Source of the DNA: Candidatus Krumholzibacteriota bacterium
GTDB taxonomy: Bacteria; Krumholzibacteriota; Krumholzibacteriia; Krumholzibacteriales; WJIX01
Length of the DNA stretch: 64,000 nucleotides
Reading direction: 5' to 3'
Assembly: GCA_034520215.1 (NCBI GenBank)
Contig: JAXHNR010000001.1
Span: 1,168,560 to 1,232,559, forward strand
Below, piece after piece: positions 8,888-17,197 of this stretch. Positions within the stretch are counted from its first letter, which is position 1. Each line of letters opens with the position of its first letter. Position numbers and translations under genes: made by a program. Under the pieces are notes generated by a model. The model had not been told where the DNA came from. It made no database searches and saw only the letters and a list, made by a program, of their open reading frames with translations.

Positions 8888-9850
8888 TTATCCTTCAGAA
8901 TCCTTTTTATTCTTCATTCTATTCAGCCATCCTATAAAGTCATCCTTGTTTTTATATCTGTCATTCTCTTCAGACTCATCATTTTTGGGCTTATCCTCAT
9001 CTTCTAAGCTTTCTGCGATAGGGGAAGCAGAATCTCTAAGTCCCGATTCCTCATCTGCATCAAGGGGCTCGTTATCGATAGAACCTGCCTCTTCATTCTC
9101 CTTATTATTCTCAAGGCTACCTCTCTTTGCGCCCCCGCCGGATGTATTTTCAGTGATATCACCGTCTATGTCGTCTAAGGATATCGTCATAGTATCATCA
9201 TCGAAGGCCTTTTTTCTTTCACTCTCTTTAGATAACTCAAGTTTTTTGAGTTTATCTACCATTTTCAGGGCTTCCTCATTATTGGGATCTTTATCGAGAA
9301 TTCCCCGGTAGATATTCATTGCTCTCGAGTAATATCCCTGAGCGGCGTATATACCTGCAAGTGTCATAGTTGCCGGTTCGGTTACCTTCCCGCTAAGTTC
9401 AATACTTTCATCTTCATCAAGGTCTATCGGCTTTGGGGTAAACTTTTCTGTCAAATGATCAAGAAGCCTCTTTACTTCGCTGTTTGTTGGATCTATAGAT
9501 AAAAATTCTCCGTAATACTCCGCGGCTTTTTCCTTTTTATTTTCACCGGAGAAAATGTCACCCAGAAATTTCAGAGCGACCATATTTTCAGGGTCAATCT
9601 CTAGTACCCTTTCAAATTCAGTTTTAGACCTTTCGCTTGCTCCATTGTCGTAATAACATTTCCCGAGAATAACCCTCGCGCTGGCATAATCGGGAAATCT
9701 CCTTAAACCTTTCTCGCAAATCGCGATTGCTTTCTCAACATCCCCTCTCTTCCTGTATGCGTCGGCAAGAGGGGCAAATATTCGCGATTCAGGGGACTGA
9801 TTAAACCTGTCGAGCAGGTTCTGAAATTTTTCGTTCAATTCGCCAGTCAT
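8888..9850 (-). CDS. TPR-repeat protein
   Basis: About 320 residues with at least five tetratricopeptide-like repeats, for example RIFAPLADAYRKRGDVEKAI, ARVILGKCYYDNGASERSKT and MTLAGIYAAQGYYSRAMNIY. A very acidic Asp/Glu/Asn-rich, presumably unstructured region (about residues 210-300) and a short basic end (WLNRMKNKKD) follow. No signal peptide is seen, so it is probably cytoplasmic. The frame opens at a TTG at 9871; the ATG at 9850 has AAGGAA upstream and is preferred. It precedes efp by 28 bases and is likely in the same operon. Function is not known; TPR proteins are usually scaffolds. Confidence 0.85.
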   Translation of the reverse strand: MTGELNEKFQNLLDRFNQSPESRIFAPLADAYRKRGDVEKAIAICEKGLRRFPDYASARVILGKCYYDNGASERSKTEFERVLEIDPENMVALKFLGDIFSGENKKEKAAEYYGEFLSIDPTNSEVKRLLDHLTEKFTPKPIDLDEDESIELSGKVTEPATMTLAGIYAAQGYYSRAMNIYRGILDKDPNNEEALKMVDKLKKLELSKESERKKAFDDDTMTISLDDIDGDITENTSGGGAKRGSLENNKENEEAGSIDNEPLDADEESGLRDSASPIAESLEDEDKPKNDESEENDRYKNKDDFIGWLNRMKNKKDSEG

Positions 9851-9947
9851 ATCCTTATATTCCTTCTTCAATCATGAATCAGCGGAAAAATATCAGAGTT
9901 TATAAAATAAGTCAAGTTCCGCCTGAATTTCAATCAATCAAAATCTA

Positions 9948-10958
9948 TTAATACCTGAATGTTTCCGCGATTGCATGCAATTCTCTAAGTAATCTGTGTT
10001 TCTTAAAGCCGGGCGCGTATACAAGCAGGTCGATGATCCACAATCGGGTTTTCTGCCGGTTGCAAATAAAGAAACATCTGAACGGCCCTCCATAAAGCTC
10101 ATCCTTCTTTTCCCAATATCCCTCCATTACAACTGCTTCGTAAGGACCGAGCTGCTCATTTCTAAAACTGACTATATCTTTCCGCATGACATCCTTATTG
10201 TACATATGCCATGCCATTACCGCTCTAATATTATAAAGTTTGAGCGAATCAGCTATCGTAAGTCTTTTGTTATCCCATTTCTGCCAGGAAATCGTTATCC
10301 CCCTGTGCGGCATTTTCCTGACCAACTCAACACCCGGCAGATCAGGCCGATCCTGATTCAAATCGTAAAGGAAGGAAACCCCTATATTAAATCCGTATTT
10401 TATCCTTAGATTATTTTCCACATCTTTTTTTTCCTTCTTCAAGAGGTAACGCCTTAGCCTCTTTCTGTTTTCCTTTTCAATAATCCCTCTTATAACAGCT
10501 CCATTCTTCCGGGCAATCTCAGCGAGTTTACCTCTTGTGGGAGCCGTCACAATAACTGTAAGCTGTCCCGTAACAGGATAATCACTCTTTTTAAAAATAA
10601 AATCTTTCCCCTCCAGAACCTTTCTGACTGCCGCGGTACCGATAAAATTTTCGATAAGGTCTCCGGTCATTCCGGAACGTACCACCCCGTATATAACCAT
10701 ATTCTTAGTTGCCGGTTCATCACTGATGTCGGCAGCGCGTATCATCCTTAATTTAAATTGAAGTTCAGTTCTCGAATAGTAATCGACTTTATGCTGAAGT
10801 GTACGGATAATATCGTCATTTATGCCGCCAGGAGTTCCGGACTCTGTCACCAGAACTATATCACCGTATGAACCGGCGGGTGGATAAGAGGTGCTCCTCT
10901 GGCATGATAAATTTAATGCTAATCCGGTTATAAAGATAAGAATAAACGTTTTTTTATT
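9948..10958 (-). CDS. DUF4837 family lipoprotein
   Basis: Predicted lipoprotein of about 336 residues with a hydrophobic leader and lipobox (GLALNLSC). The body resembles the DUF4837 family (PF16125), best known from Bacteroidetes: GDIVLVTESGTPGGINDDI at the mature N-terminus and GPYEAVVMEGYWEKKDELYGGPF towards the end. The start is the GTG at 10958, chosen because AAGGAGG lies 5 bases upstream and the signal peptide then begins at once. An upstream TTG would prepend a soluble stretch. It lies downstream of the sigma/anti-sigma pair. Molecular function unknown. Confidence 0.8.
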   Translation of the reverse strand, partial: NKKTFILIFITGLALNLSCQRSTSYPPAGSYGDIVLVTESGTPGGINDDIIRTLQHKVDYYSRTELQFKLRMIRAADISDEPATKNMVIYGVVRSGMTGDLIENFIGTAAVRKVLEGKDFIFKKSDYPVTGQLTVIVTAPTRGKLAEIARKNGAVIRGIIEKENRKRLRRYLLKKEKKDVENNLRIKYGFNIGVSFLYDLNQDRPDLPGVELVRKMPHRGITISWQKWDNKRLTIADSLKLYNIRAVMAWHMYNKDVMRKDIVSFRNEQLGPYEAVVMEGYWEKKDELYGGPFRCFFICNRQKTRLWIIDLLVYAPGFKKHRLLRELHAIAETFRY

Positions 10959-11085
10959 CACAATTGCCTCCTTGCTGTAGAATAAAGGCAATCGAACTCT
11001 GTTGCAAGATAATTATACCCTACACTTTTTCATGCTTTTTCAGGAAGTAATTATGATAGAAGGCACATAATGGGCCGTTTGCCGC

Positions 11086-11757
11086 TCAATTGTTCTTCTT
11101 TGAGTATTTTTCAAGAAGATTCCTAAGCATCACATTTTCTCTCTTTAGTTTAATTACCCTGCTTTTCAAAAGAAGATTTTCCTTAGTCAAATAACGCAGA
11201 CGTGACTGCCTGAGAATTTCCGGAGACATCTGCCCGTTATAATTATTATCTAATCCGGAACCATACGGATCGTCCGACACCATTCTGAAACCTTCCGGAT
11301 AACTGGTATTCGATAAGCCAACCGATCCATTATCTTCAGCTGAAACACTTGGTATGCCGTAATTTTCATTAGCGCCGCTTACATGTAAGGACGCCCCGAG
11401 ATCTTCCTGCCAGTCTCCAAGGAAATACCAGGCCCCTAACAGCATAATAACTATCATTGCCGCCGCTCCCGCGAAAAACTTTAAGCTCCATCTGCTGTTC
11501 TCATTAAATCTGCTTTGTTTGCGCATTATGTCGGCTTTTCTGCGGGCTATCTTCCTTCTTACATTCCATTCGAAATTATCAGGTGCCTCAGGCTCTGAAA
11601 GCTGGTCTAATAATCCGAGACCGGCGTTCATCTCTTTCTCAAAACGCAGGCAAGCGGAACATTCCGCCAGATGCTCCTGAAGCTTCATTCTCTCAGCTTC
11701 ATTAAGCAAATCATCTCTGTTCTTGAAGTAGTATTCTCTTGCTTTTGAACATCTCAT
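11086..11757 (-). CDS. Anti-sigma factor with zinc-finger (zf-HC2) domain
   Basis: Membrane anti-sigma factor for the adjacent ECF sigma gene. The N-terminal domain has the zinc-binding pattern H-x3-C-x2-C (LQEHLAECSACLRFEKEM), a cytoplasmic sigma-binding domain in this family. One membrane segment follows (FFAGAAAMIVIMLLGAWYFL, about residues 93-112). The outer part is Asn/Ser/Gly-rich and ends in a heptad-like coiled coil (ENLLLKSRVIKLKRENVMLR). It starts 2 bases after the sigma stop codon, consistent with translational coupling. The signal it senses is not evident. Confidence 0.88.
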   Translation of the reverse strand: MRCSKAREYYFKNRDDLLNEAERMKLQEHLAECSACLRFEKEMNAGLGLLDQLSEPEAPDNFEWNVRRKIARRKADIMRKQSRFNENSRWSLKFFAGAAAMIVIMLLGAWYFLGDWQEDLGASLHVSGANENYGIPSVSAEDNGSVGLSNTSYPEGFRMVSDDPYGSGLDNNYNGQMSPEILRQSRLRYLTKENLLLKSRVIKLKRENVMLRNLLEKYSKKNN

Positions 11758-11759
11758 CT

Positions 11760-12398
11760 CTATTTCTCCTTGAATCTGATATCACCTTTCAAGTAAGGCG
11801 TCACTGCTGTTTTAAAATATTTTCTTCCTCTGTTTATCCTGGAACGAACCGTGCCCAGCTTAGTTCCCGTAGAGGCGGATATCTCCTCGTAACTCAAGTT
11901 TTCAATCTCCCTTAGAACAAAGGCGGTTCTGTATTTTCCCGGAATCTCCTCTATAGCCTGCTGAATAAAATCCTGGAGTTTCTCTCTATCGGCATTTTGC
12001 TCTGAATCCTGGGATTTGTCCTCTATTTCCATCCATCCCCCGCCATCGTCAAGATTGTGGTTCCAGAGGCTCCATACCTTAGGCCTTCTTTTTCTGTTTC
12101 TTATTCTGTTCCGTACAAGATTGGTTCCGATAGTATAGAGCCACGTTGAAAATTTCGCGATCGGTTTGTATTTATCCGCGTTAATATAGGCCTTGACGAA
12201 TGTTTCCTGGGCAAATTCCTCAGCTTCATCCGGATTTCCTGTAAGTCTGAGAAGGTAAGCGTAAAGTCTGTTCTTATATCTTGTCACAAGTTGATCAAAA
12301 GCCTCACTGTTACCCTCCTGTACAGAAAATATTAATTCCTCATCACTTTTCTGGCCTGATTTCTTGCGGCTATCTTTTCTGCTCTTGTCAATTATCAA
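11760..12398 (-). CDS. RNA polymerase ECF-type sigma factor
   Basis: Group 4 sigma-70 factor of 212 residues. Region 2 is clear (DEAEEFAQETFVKAYINADKY, then KFSTWLYTIGTNLVRNRIR) and region 4 has the helix-turn-helix LSYEEISASTGTKLGTVRSR. The start is a TTG at 12398 preceded by GAAGGAG at 5 bases. The gene is paired with a zinc-finger anti-sigma gene. A GGAACTT motif (12463-12457 on the minus strand) lies upstream, which resembles the -35 element used by RpoE-like sigmas and suggests autoregulation, although no matching -10 was found. Confidence 0.93.
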   Translation of the reverse strand: MIIDKSRKDSRKKSGQKSDEELIFSVQEGNSEAFDQLVTRYKNRLYAYLLRLTGNPDEAEEFAQETFVKAYINADKYKPIAKFSTWLYTIGTNLVRNRIRNRKRRPKVWSLWNHNLDDGGGWMEIEDKSQDSEQNADREKLQDFIQQAIEEIPGKYRTAFVLREIENLSYEEISASTGTKLGTVRSRINRGRKYFKTAVTPYLKGDIRFKEK

Positions 12399-12479
12399 TG
12401 TAACTCCTTCTTACAGGCATACTCTTACTACAATATAATACTCTTTAAAATGCTCAAAGTTCCCCTTTTTTCATTAAAT

Positions 12480-13235
12480 TTACCGGCTGCCGCTACTTTT
12501 AACGTTTTGAACGTCTAGATTGACTCTTAAAAAGTTATCGGCTGTTCTTATCGCAATATCATCCGGGTATCCGCGGAAGTTATCCCCTCCGCCCGGATAG
12601 CTGTAAAAAACGAGGCCTTTCCACATGCCATCAACATCTCCTATACTGAGAGCTTCGATACCGGACTTGTTATTACCTGAAATTTCAACCTCCCGCTTAC
12701 GGTGTATACCGCTTATCTTCCACCCTCCTCCTCTTTCAGTATAAGCCCTCAGATTATTGATTTCGGAGAAAGCGGGCAGATCAAGAAGAAGAGCCAGGAA
12801 TATATCAGACGGTTCAACACTCCCCCCCACGGCATCACGTATCAACTTGTCGGTTCTTTCCTCGTCGTAATACTGACCTCTCTTCTGGTCAAATAGAGTG
12901 ATGCCCTCTTTTCCTATAAATACGGAAGTTTCTTCTTTAAGGGCGCCAAACATACTTGAATGGTCAAAATCTATTCTGAGAATCTGGTTTTCATACTGCA
13001 TCCTGAAGACACCTCTGAACCTGTAGCGGGAAAATTCAAGTCTGGCTCTACCGCTTACAACAAACTTTTCTCCGAGATCCGGCCGGATTAACAGCCTGTT
13101 ATAATCATCCGGAGTGGAAAGAGAAGCAGGTTTCATTCCTGCTCCACAGCCTCCAAGGGGCAAGATAACGGAAAGAAAAAAGATAATTTTTTTTCTGTAT
13201 CTATTGTTTTTTAAGTTTTTCAGCGCTGATCGCAT
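12480..13235 (-). CDS. Putative outer-membrane lipoprotein, LolB/DUF4292-like
   Basis: About 251 residues with a basic N-terminus, a hydrophobic stretch and lipobox (LSVILPLGGC), so probably a lipoprotein. The mature part (FVVSGRARLEFSRYRFRGVF, then ILRIDFDHSSMFGALKEETS) looks like the antiparallel beta sheet of LolB/LolA-like or DUF4292 proteins. This is a fold-level guess and not a firm family assignment. The start is the ATG at 13235, which has GGAG 7 bases upstream and overlaps the end of the TPR gene by 35 bases. A longer in-frame extension to 13328 has no support. It precedes the sigma gene by 81 bases. Confidence 0.7.
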   Translation of the reverse strand: MRSALKNLKNNRYRKKIIFFLSVILPLGGCGAGMKPASLSTPDDYNRLLIRPDLGEKFVVSGRARLEFSRYRFRGVFRMQYENQILRIDFDHSSMFGALKEETSVFIGKEGITLFDQKRGQYYDEERTDKLIRDAVGGSVEPSDIFLALLLDLPAFSEINNLRAYTERGGGWKISGIHRKREVEISGNNKSGIEALSIGDVDGMWKGLVFYSYPGGGDNFRGYPDDIAIRTADNFLRVNLDVQNVKSSGSR

Positions 13236-14928
13236 GCAGTTTCTCCATGACCTTCTGTCTTCCGGGGTTGAGTTCGACAGACTTCCGATATGCTTTTTCA
13301 GCTTTCTCGATGGCTTCAAGCCTGACATAGGTATCTCCTATATGTTCCCATATAGTGGGATCATCAGCGATACTGTCTGCGGCGTCCAAGAGGATCTTGA
13401 GGGCATCTGAGTATTCCCCCTTCTTGAACTTAATCCAGCCCAGGCTGTCCAGATAATATCCGTTTCCAGGATCATGCTTTAAAACCTTGCCGAGGAGTTC
13501 TTCGGCAAAATCGAGTCTGTTGCCGCTGACAGCCAGAAGGTAACCGTAGTAATTCATCAGTGTCGGGTCTTTGGGATTCTTCTTATAAAGCTTCTTAACT
13601 CTATGAAGGGCCTTATCATAACTCCCTTTTTCTTCAAATACCTGAGCAAGTTCAAGAGTTATATCTCTATCCCCGGGTTTAAGTTTTTCAGCACGGAGCA
13701 AATAATCCAAGGCGATCTCATTTTTACCCGCTTCATTGTAGATAATACCCATAATATAGTTCTGTCCGGCTGAATCACGGTTGACCAGTTTTTTCGCTTT
13801 ATTTACGTAACGCGCGCTGTCGGAAGAAGATATTATTACCTCCTGCTGTGGAGATGACGGGCTGCCCGCAAGGTCGTGCGCCAAAAACAATAGCCCCCTG
13901 TAACTTGAAAAATCATTCGGTTCCATTTCCACGAGTTTTTCCAATCTCTCCGCGGCGTTTCTAAAGTTGTTCAGCTTGAGCTCAAGATCCGCGATTATTC
14001 TAAAGACCGCCGTCTTGTTACAATCCTTATCCATTAACTTCCTATATACCACGAGTGCTTCCTCGAATTCGCCCTTATTAAAATAGAACCTTCCCAACCT
14101 GATAAGATCTCCGACTCCAAGCTTTTCACTATCAAATAGCGGCTTTAAAATATCGATTCCGCGTGAAAATTCCTTGTCTTCGTTTATCATCCTGAAGAGT
14201 TCCCCGCTTACTTCTTTGTCGGCGGGATTGGCATTAAATGCTTTTTCCAGAACCCTCTTTGCCTCCTCCCTGCGACCCTCACTGATCAGAAGAGATGACA
14301 TAAGTTGAGGTAAATCTTGATACGCGGGATCCTGGCTTAGAACGATCCTGAAAGATTCTAAGGCCTTTTCTGTTTTACCTTCTTTCGCGTAGAACAGTCC
14401 CAGTCTGTTGTTAGCAAAGATGTCATCCGGAAATGTCTTTTTAAGCTTTTCTAGGGTCTTACGGATGTTATTTTCATCCTCTAAATCAAAATATATTCTC
14501 GCGAGAAAGTTCAGAACGCTCTTTCTCCGCCTTTTGTCCAAATCTTCTTCTATAGCTTCCAGATTTTCAGCCGCTTTTCGCTTCTCCCCCGTCCTGACAT
14601 TTGCTTCAGACAGATAGATAGACGCTTCAACGTTGTATTCTTCGTTACCGAGTAAGAATTTCGCGTATTCTTTTGCTTCATCAAATTTTCCTATATTCAG
14701 CGACACGCGTGTAAGGGCAAGCTTCAGCCACATAGATTCGGGGCACTTCTCCTCAGCCGCTTTATAGAATGTGTAAGCGTAATCAAGTTCATTCCATTCT
14801 TCGAGAAATGTTCCTTTAAGGTAATAGTTTTGCGCTTTCAGGTCATCACGCGACTGAGAAAATGCCGCTTGGTGAAATTGAAAGGTCACTGAAATGACTA
14901 AAAGAAAAAATAAAATTCTGCTTTTCAT
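13201..14928 (-). CDS. Secreted TPR-repeat protein
   Basis: About 575 residues: a signal peptide (MKSRILFFLLVISVTFQF...) followed by at least ten TPR-like repeats to the end, for example LGLFYAKEGKTEKALESFRI, GRFYFNKGEFEEALVVYRKL and YYLDSLGWIKFKKGEYSDAL. It is probably periplasmic or on the inner face of the outer membrane. The ATG at 14928 is preferred because it opens the signal peptide and has AAGG upstream; the frame extends back to 14994. The gene overlaps the downstream lipoprotein gene, and the pair resembles BamD- or Lol-like envelope assembly partners only in general layout. Function unknown. Confidence 0.85.
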   Translation of the reverse strand: MKSRILFFLLVISVTFQFHQAAFSQSRDDLKAQNYYLKGTFLEEWNELDYAYTFYKAAEEKCPESMWLKLALTRVSLNIGKFDEAKEYAKFLLGNEEYNVEASIYLSEANVRTGEKRKAAENLEAIEEDLDKRRRKSVLNFLARIYFDLEDENNIRKTLEKLKKTFPDDIFANNRLGLFYAKEGKTEKALESFRIVLSQDPAYQDLPQLMSSLLISEGRREEAKRVLEKAFNANPADKEVSGELFRMINEDKEFSRGIDILKPLFDSEKLGVGDLIRLGRFYFNKGEFEEALVVYRKLMDKDCNKTAVFRIIADLELKLNNFRNAAERLEKLVEMEPNDFSSYRGLLFLAHDLAGSPSSPQQEVIISSSDSARYVNKAKKLVNRDSAGQNYIMGIIYNEAGKNEIALDYLLRAEKLKPGDRDITLELAQVFEEKGSYDKALHRVKKLYKKNPKDPTLMNYYGYLLAVSGNRLDFAEELLGKVLKHDPGNGYYLDSLGWIKFKKGEYSDALKILLDAADSIADDPTIWEHIGDTYVRLEAIEKAEKAYRKSVELNPGRQKVMEKLHAISAEKLKKQ

Positions 14929-15264
14929 AAATCCTGCCTTTATTTTATTAACGAGCATCGGTCTTTCGCAGCGTGTCTTGTACTTTAACCCCACATCCTT
15001 AAAATCAACTATACCTGCTATTAATTATACCTCACAATCAAAGTTAGAGCAAATGTCTATTCTCTCGATCCGAAGGCAATAGATATATAATTTACAAATT
15101 ACAAGAATGAATGTTCCAGCTGTGACCTGATTAAATAATAAAAACGCCCCCCTGATTTTAATCTAATGAATTAAAAAAGCCCTTGATTTTCCGCAGAGTC
15201 GTTTGCGGTTGAAATTTCAAATAGTTATTAGTATTTTCTTATAATCAGAAATGGAGCTTAATGA
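14929..15264. other. Divergent intergenic region
   Basis: No gene was found between the minus-strand TPR gene and the plus-strand EamA gene. Both should start transcription here. A TATAAT at 15240-15245 is too close to the EamA start codon to be its -10 box, and no convincing -35/-10 pair was found for either gene. Confidence 0.5.
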
Positions 15265-16155
15265 ATGACATATATAGGTGAAATCGCGGCGGTTTTAACT
15301 GCAGCCTGCTGGGCAATCAATTCGATACTTTTTGCAGACGCGGGGAAAAAGATAGGTTCAAGGTCTGTAAACCACTTAAGATTATGGTTCGCCCTGATTC
15401 TACTCGGCGCAATGCATCTTATTATAATAAGAAAACCTCTTCCCGGTTTACTGTCTCAGACGTTTATATTTCTTTCTGTTTCGGGGGTCATAGGTTTTTT
15501 TATAGGCGATTCCTTCCTTTTTGAATCCTACGTCCTGATAGGACCCAGGATGGGAATGCTTATGATGACAGCCGTTCCGATCTTCAGCGTATTCTTAGGT
15601 TGGGTGTTTCTGAATGAAAAACTTGGCCCCTGGCAGCTTACGGCGATCAGTCTGACAGTTTTGTCAATCGCCTTTGTAACCAAAGACAAAAGCGACAACA
15701 GCTCTTTTCATCCGAGGCATCTTCTCAAAGGTATTCTGCTTGGACTGGGCGGAGCTATGGGTCAGGCCATCGGGCTGATGCTTTCAAAAAGGGGTCTGCA
15801 GGAAGGTATCAATCCTGTTTCCGCGAATCTTATCAGGGTTACGGCCGCAACGGCAGCTATATCTATCTATTTACTGATTAGCGGGAATTTTCACGTTGAT
15901 TTCGCGAAACTCCGACAGAAGGGAATTACACCGAGGATCTTCGGAGGCGCAGTATTCGGCCCTGTTATAGGAGTTGTGCTGTCTCTTGTTTCTATTTCAT
16001 ACGCAAAGCTTGGAATAGCATCAACCCTTATGGCCACTTCGCCCGCGATGTTGATTCCACTGTCAAGTATCTTCTACTCTGAAAGGGTGACGGCTAAAAC
16101 CGTATTCTGGACATGTATGGCAATCGCGGGAGCAAGCTGGTTATTCTTTCTTTAA
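15265..16155 (+). CDS. EamA/DMT-superfamily transporter
   Basis: Inner-membrane protein of 296 residues with ten predicted membrane segments arranged as two EamA repeats. Examples are MTYIGEIAAVLTAACWAINS at the start of the first repeat and LLKGILLGLGGAMGQAIGLM at the start of the second. The second repeat ends with a segment rich in Ala and Trp (CMAIAGASWLFFL). DMT proteins export or import small metabolites, but the substrate cannot be read from sequence. The ATG has GGAG 8 bases upstream. It stands alone on the plus strand. Confidence 0.88.
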   Translation: MTYIGEIAAVLTAACWAINSILFADAGKKIGSRSVNHLRLWFALILLGAMHLIIIRKPLPGLLSQTFIFLSVSGVIGFFIGDSFLFESYVLIGPRMGMLMMTAVPIFSVFLGWVFLNEKLGPWQLTAISLTVLSIAFVTKDKSDNSSFHPRHLLKGILLGLGGAMGQAIGLMLSKRGLQEGINPVSANLIRVTAATAAISIYLLISGNFHVDFAKLRQKGITPRIFGGAVFGPVIGVVLSLVSISYAKLGIASTLMATSPAMLIPLSSIFYSERVTAKTVFWTCMAIAGASWLFFL

Positions 16156-16178
16156 ATTTAAAATGTTATGAAAATTAA

Positions 16179-16207
16179 TTGATTTTTTATCAATTTTCCC
16201 TTGATAT
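16179..16207 (+). promoter_or_regulatory. Possible promoter for the DUF378 gene
   Basis: TTGATT and TGATAT are separated by 17 bases, about 45 bases upstream of the ATG at 16252. The same bases also form a weak AT-rich hairpin (AATTGAT/ATCAATT followed by TTTTCCC), which could instead act as a weak terminator for the transporter gene. Confidence 0.35.
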
Positions 16208-16251
16208 AAAACCCTCCATGATATATAAAGAGCAAAAAGGGGGTGATTTTC

Positions 16252-16470
16252 ATGAACAAACTGAATACTCTTGATTGGATTGCTCTGATCCTGGTTATTA
16301 TCGGTGGATTGAACTGGTTTCTAGTAGGCATTTCCGGTTTCAACCTGGTTGCCGCCATCTTCGGCGACACAGCTGCTGATATATCGATAATGTCAAAGAT
16401 CATTTACATCCTGGTGGGACTCTCAGCGATTTACACTATTTTTATTCTCGGAAAACTTCAGAAAAAGTAA
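16252..16470 (+). CDS. DUF378 family membrane protein
   Basis: Small membrane protein of 72 residues with two hydrophobic segments around the family signature LDWIALILVIIGGLNWFLVG and a Lys-rich end. This is the DUF378 (PF04070, YuzA-like) family, whose function is not known. I use the ATG at 16252 because AAGGGGG lies 8 bases upstream. The in-frame GTG at 16243 is too close to it. The gene is monocistronic as far as can be seen. Confidence 0.88.
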   Translation: MNKLNTLDWIALILVIIGGLNWFLVGISGFNLVAAIFGDTAADISIMSKIIYILVGLSAIYTIFILGKLQKK

Positions 16471-16600
16471 TCTCTCTGAAGGAACTTAAAAACTGTACCC
16501 TGTTTCCTCTTTGTCCGCACAAAGATGCAGCAATGCGGATATGGGGTCAGGAAATCATAAAGGAAGCGGTAACCGGGCTATTCAAATAATTATCTTTCCA

Positions 16601-16620
16601 GGGGCCGGTCTCCCCGGCCC
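16601..16620. other. GC-rich perfect hairpin
   Basis: GGGGCCGG-TCTC-CCCGGCCC forms an 8-bp perfect stem with a 4-base loop about 130 bases after the DUF378 stop. It has no T-run on either side, so it is not a standard intrinsic terminator. The rest of 16471-16638 holds nothing I recognise. Confidence 0.4.
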
Positions 16621-16649
16621 TTCGGAAATACCGGGCAGCTTCCTTTTTC

Positions 16650-16936
16650 AGGACATTCCCCAAAAATCAGGGCAATATTTTAGTAACGGCATAACTATCA
16701 AGTAATTACCCATAATGATAAGTGTAATTGACATTTAGTTTCTATCCGGCTATTGGTATTGTCAAAAACGCCGTCTATTTCCCCTGCGAGGAAATAGCGT
16801 CTCCCGCTCTTTGGGCCCGCTCTTTCCCATTTCCTTAAAGGAAATGGGAAAACCATGCCCGCTCGTCTTCCGAGAGGGTTTTGAAATACCAATAGCCGGA
16901 TATACAAAGGAATGTTAAAAATTGGGGAAACTCCAA
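16650..16936 (-). mobile_element. Palindromic MITE-like element, copy 2 (287 bp), core inverted
   Basis: Ends AGGACATTCCCC (left) and GGGGAAACTCCAA (right), flanked by a perfect 11-bp direct repeat CTTCCTTTTTC at 16639-16649 and 16937-16947. The core has an outer stem CCGGCTATTGGTATT with its complement and hairpins CTATTTCCCCTGCGAGGAAA-TAG and CCCATTTCC-TTAAA-GGAAATGGG. By its arms it is in the opposite orientation to copies 1 and 4, yet its core has the same orientation as theirs, so the core is flipped relative to the arms. Confidence 0.82.
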
Positions 16937-16947
16937 CTTCCTTTTTC

Positions 16948-17197
16948 TATTGATTACGAAGCCGGTGATCCTGCTGATTCAAGGTTATTCTATCTTCGGC
17001 TTCAAGCAGATTCTTTAGTAATCTTATCGAATTATCGTGAATCTCTGAAAATATTATTTTTAGCATATTACACTGGTGACTATAATTAATAGAAAGCGCG
17101 CTCGAGGACAGAGGAGTGGGTAATGGAAGATCAGAATAATTGAAGCTCCGGCATGAAACGGGATATACAACTGATAAGGCCTTCCCTGATAACAGAC
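16948..17197. other. Intergenic stretch with one hairpin
   Basis: No gene. A 7-bp inverted repeat GAAGCCG/CGGCTTC spans about 16958-17003 with a long loop and no T-run. A six-codon open frame with a GAGGAG site near 17120 is probably a chance find. Confidence 0.4.

Noticed and set aside
9120-9311. Ser-rich plus-strand frame opposite the TPR gene
   Set aside because: It mirrors the acidic low-complexity region of the minus-strand TPR protein.
15240-15245. TATAAT before the EamA gene
   Set aside because: It ends 19 bases before the start codon and adjoins the ribosome site, and no -35 box is found at a proper distance.
16698-16907. Open frame across element copy 2
   Set aside because: It runs through the hairpin core in a sequence whose conservation is structural; no start site or protein family supports it.
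17120-17145. Six-codon frame with a GAGGAG site
   Set aside because: Too short to support; no structure or attenuator lies around it.
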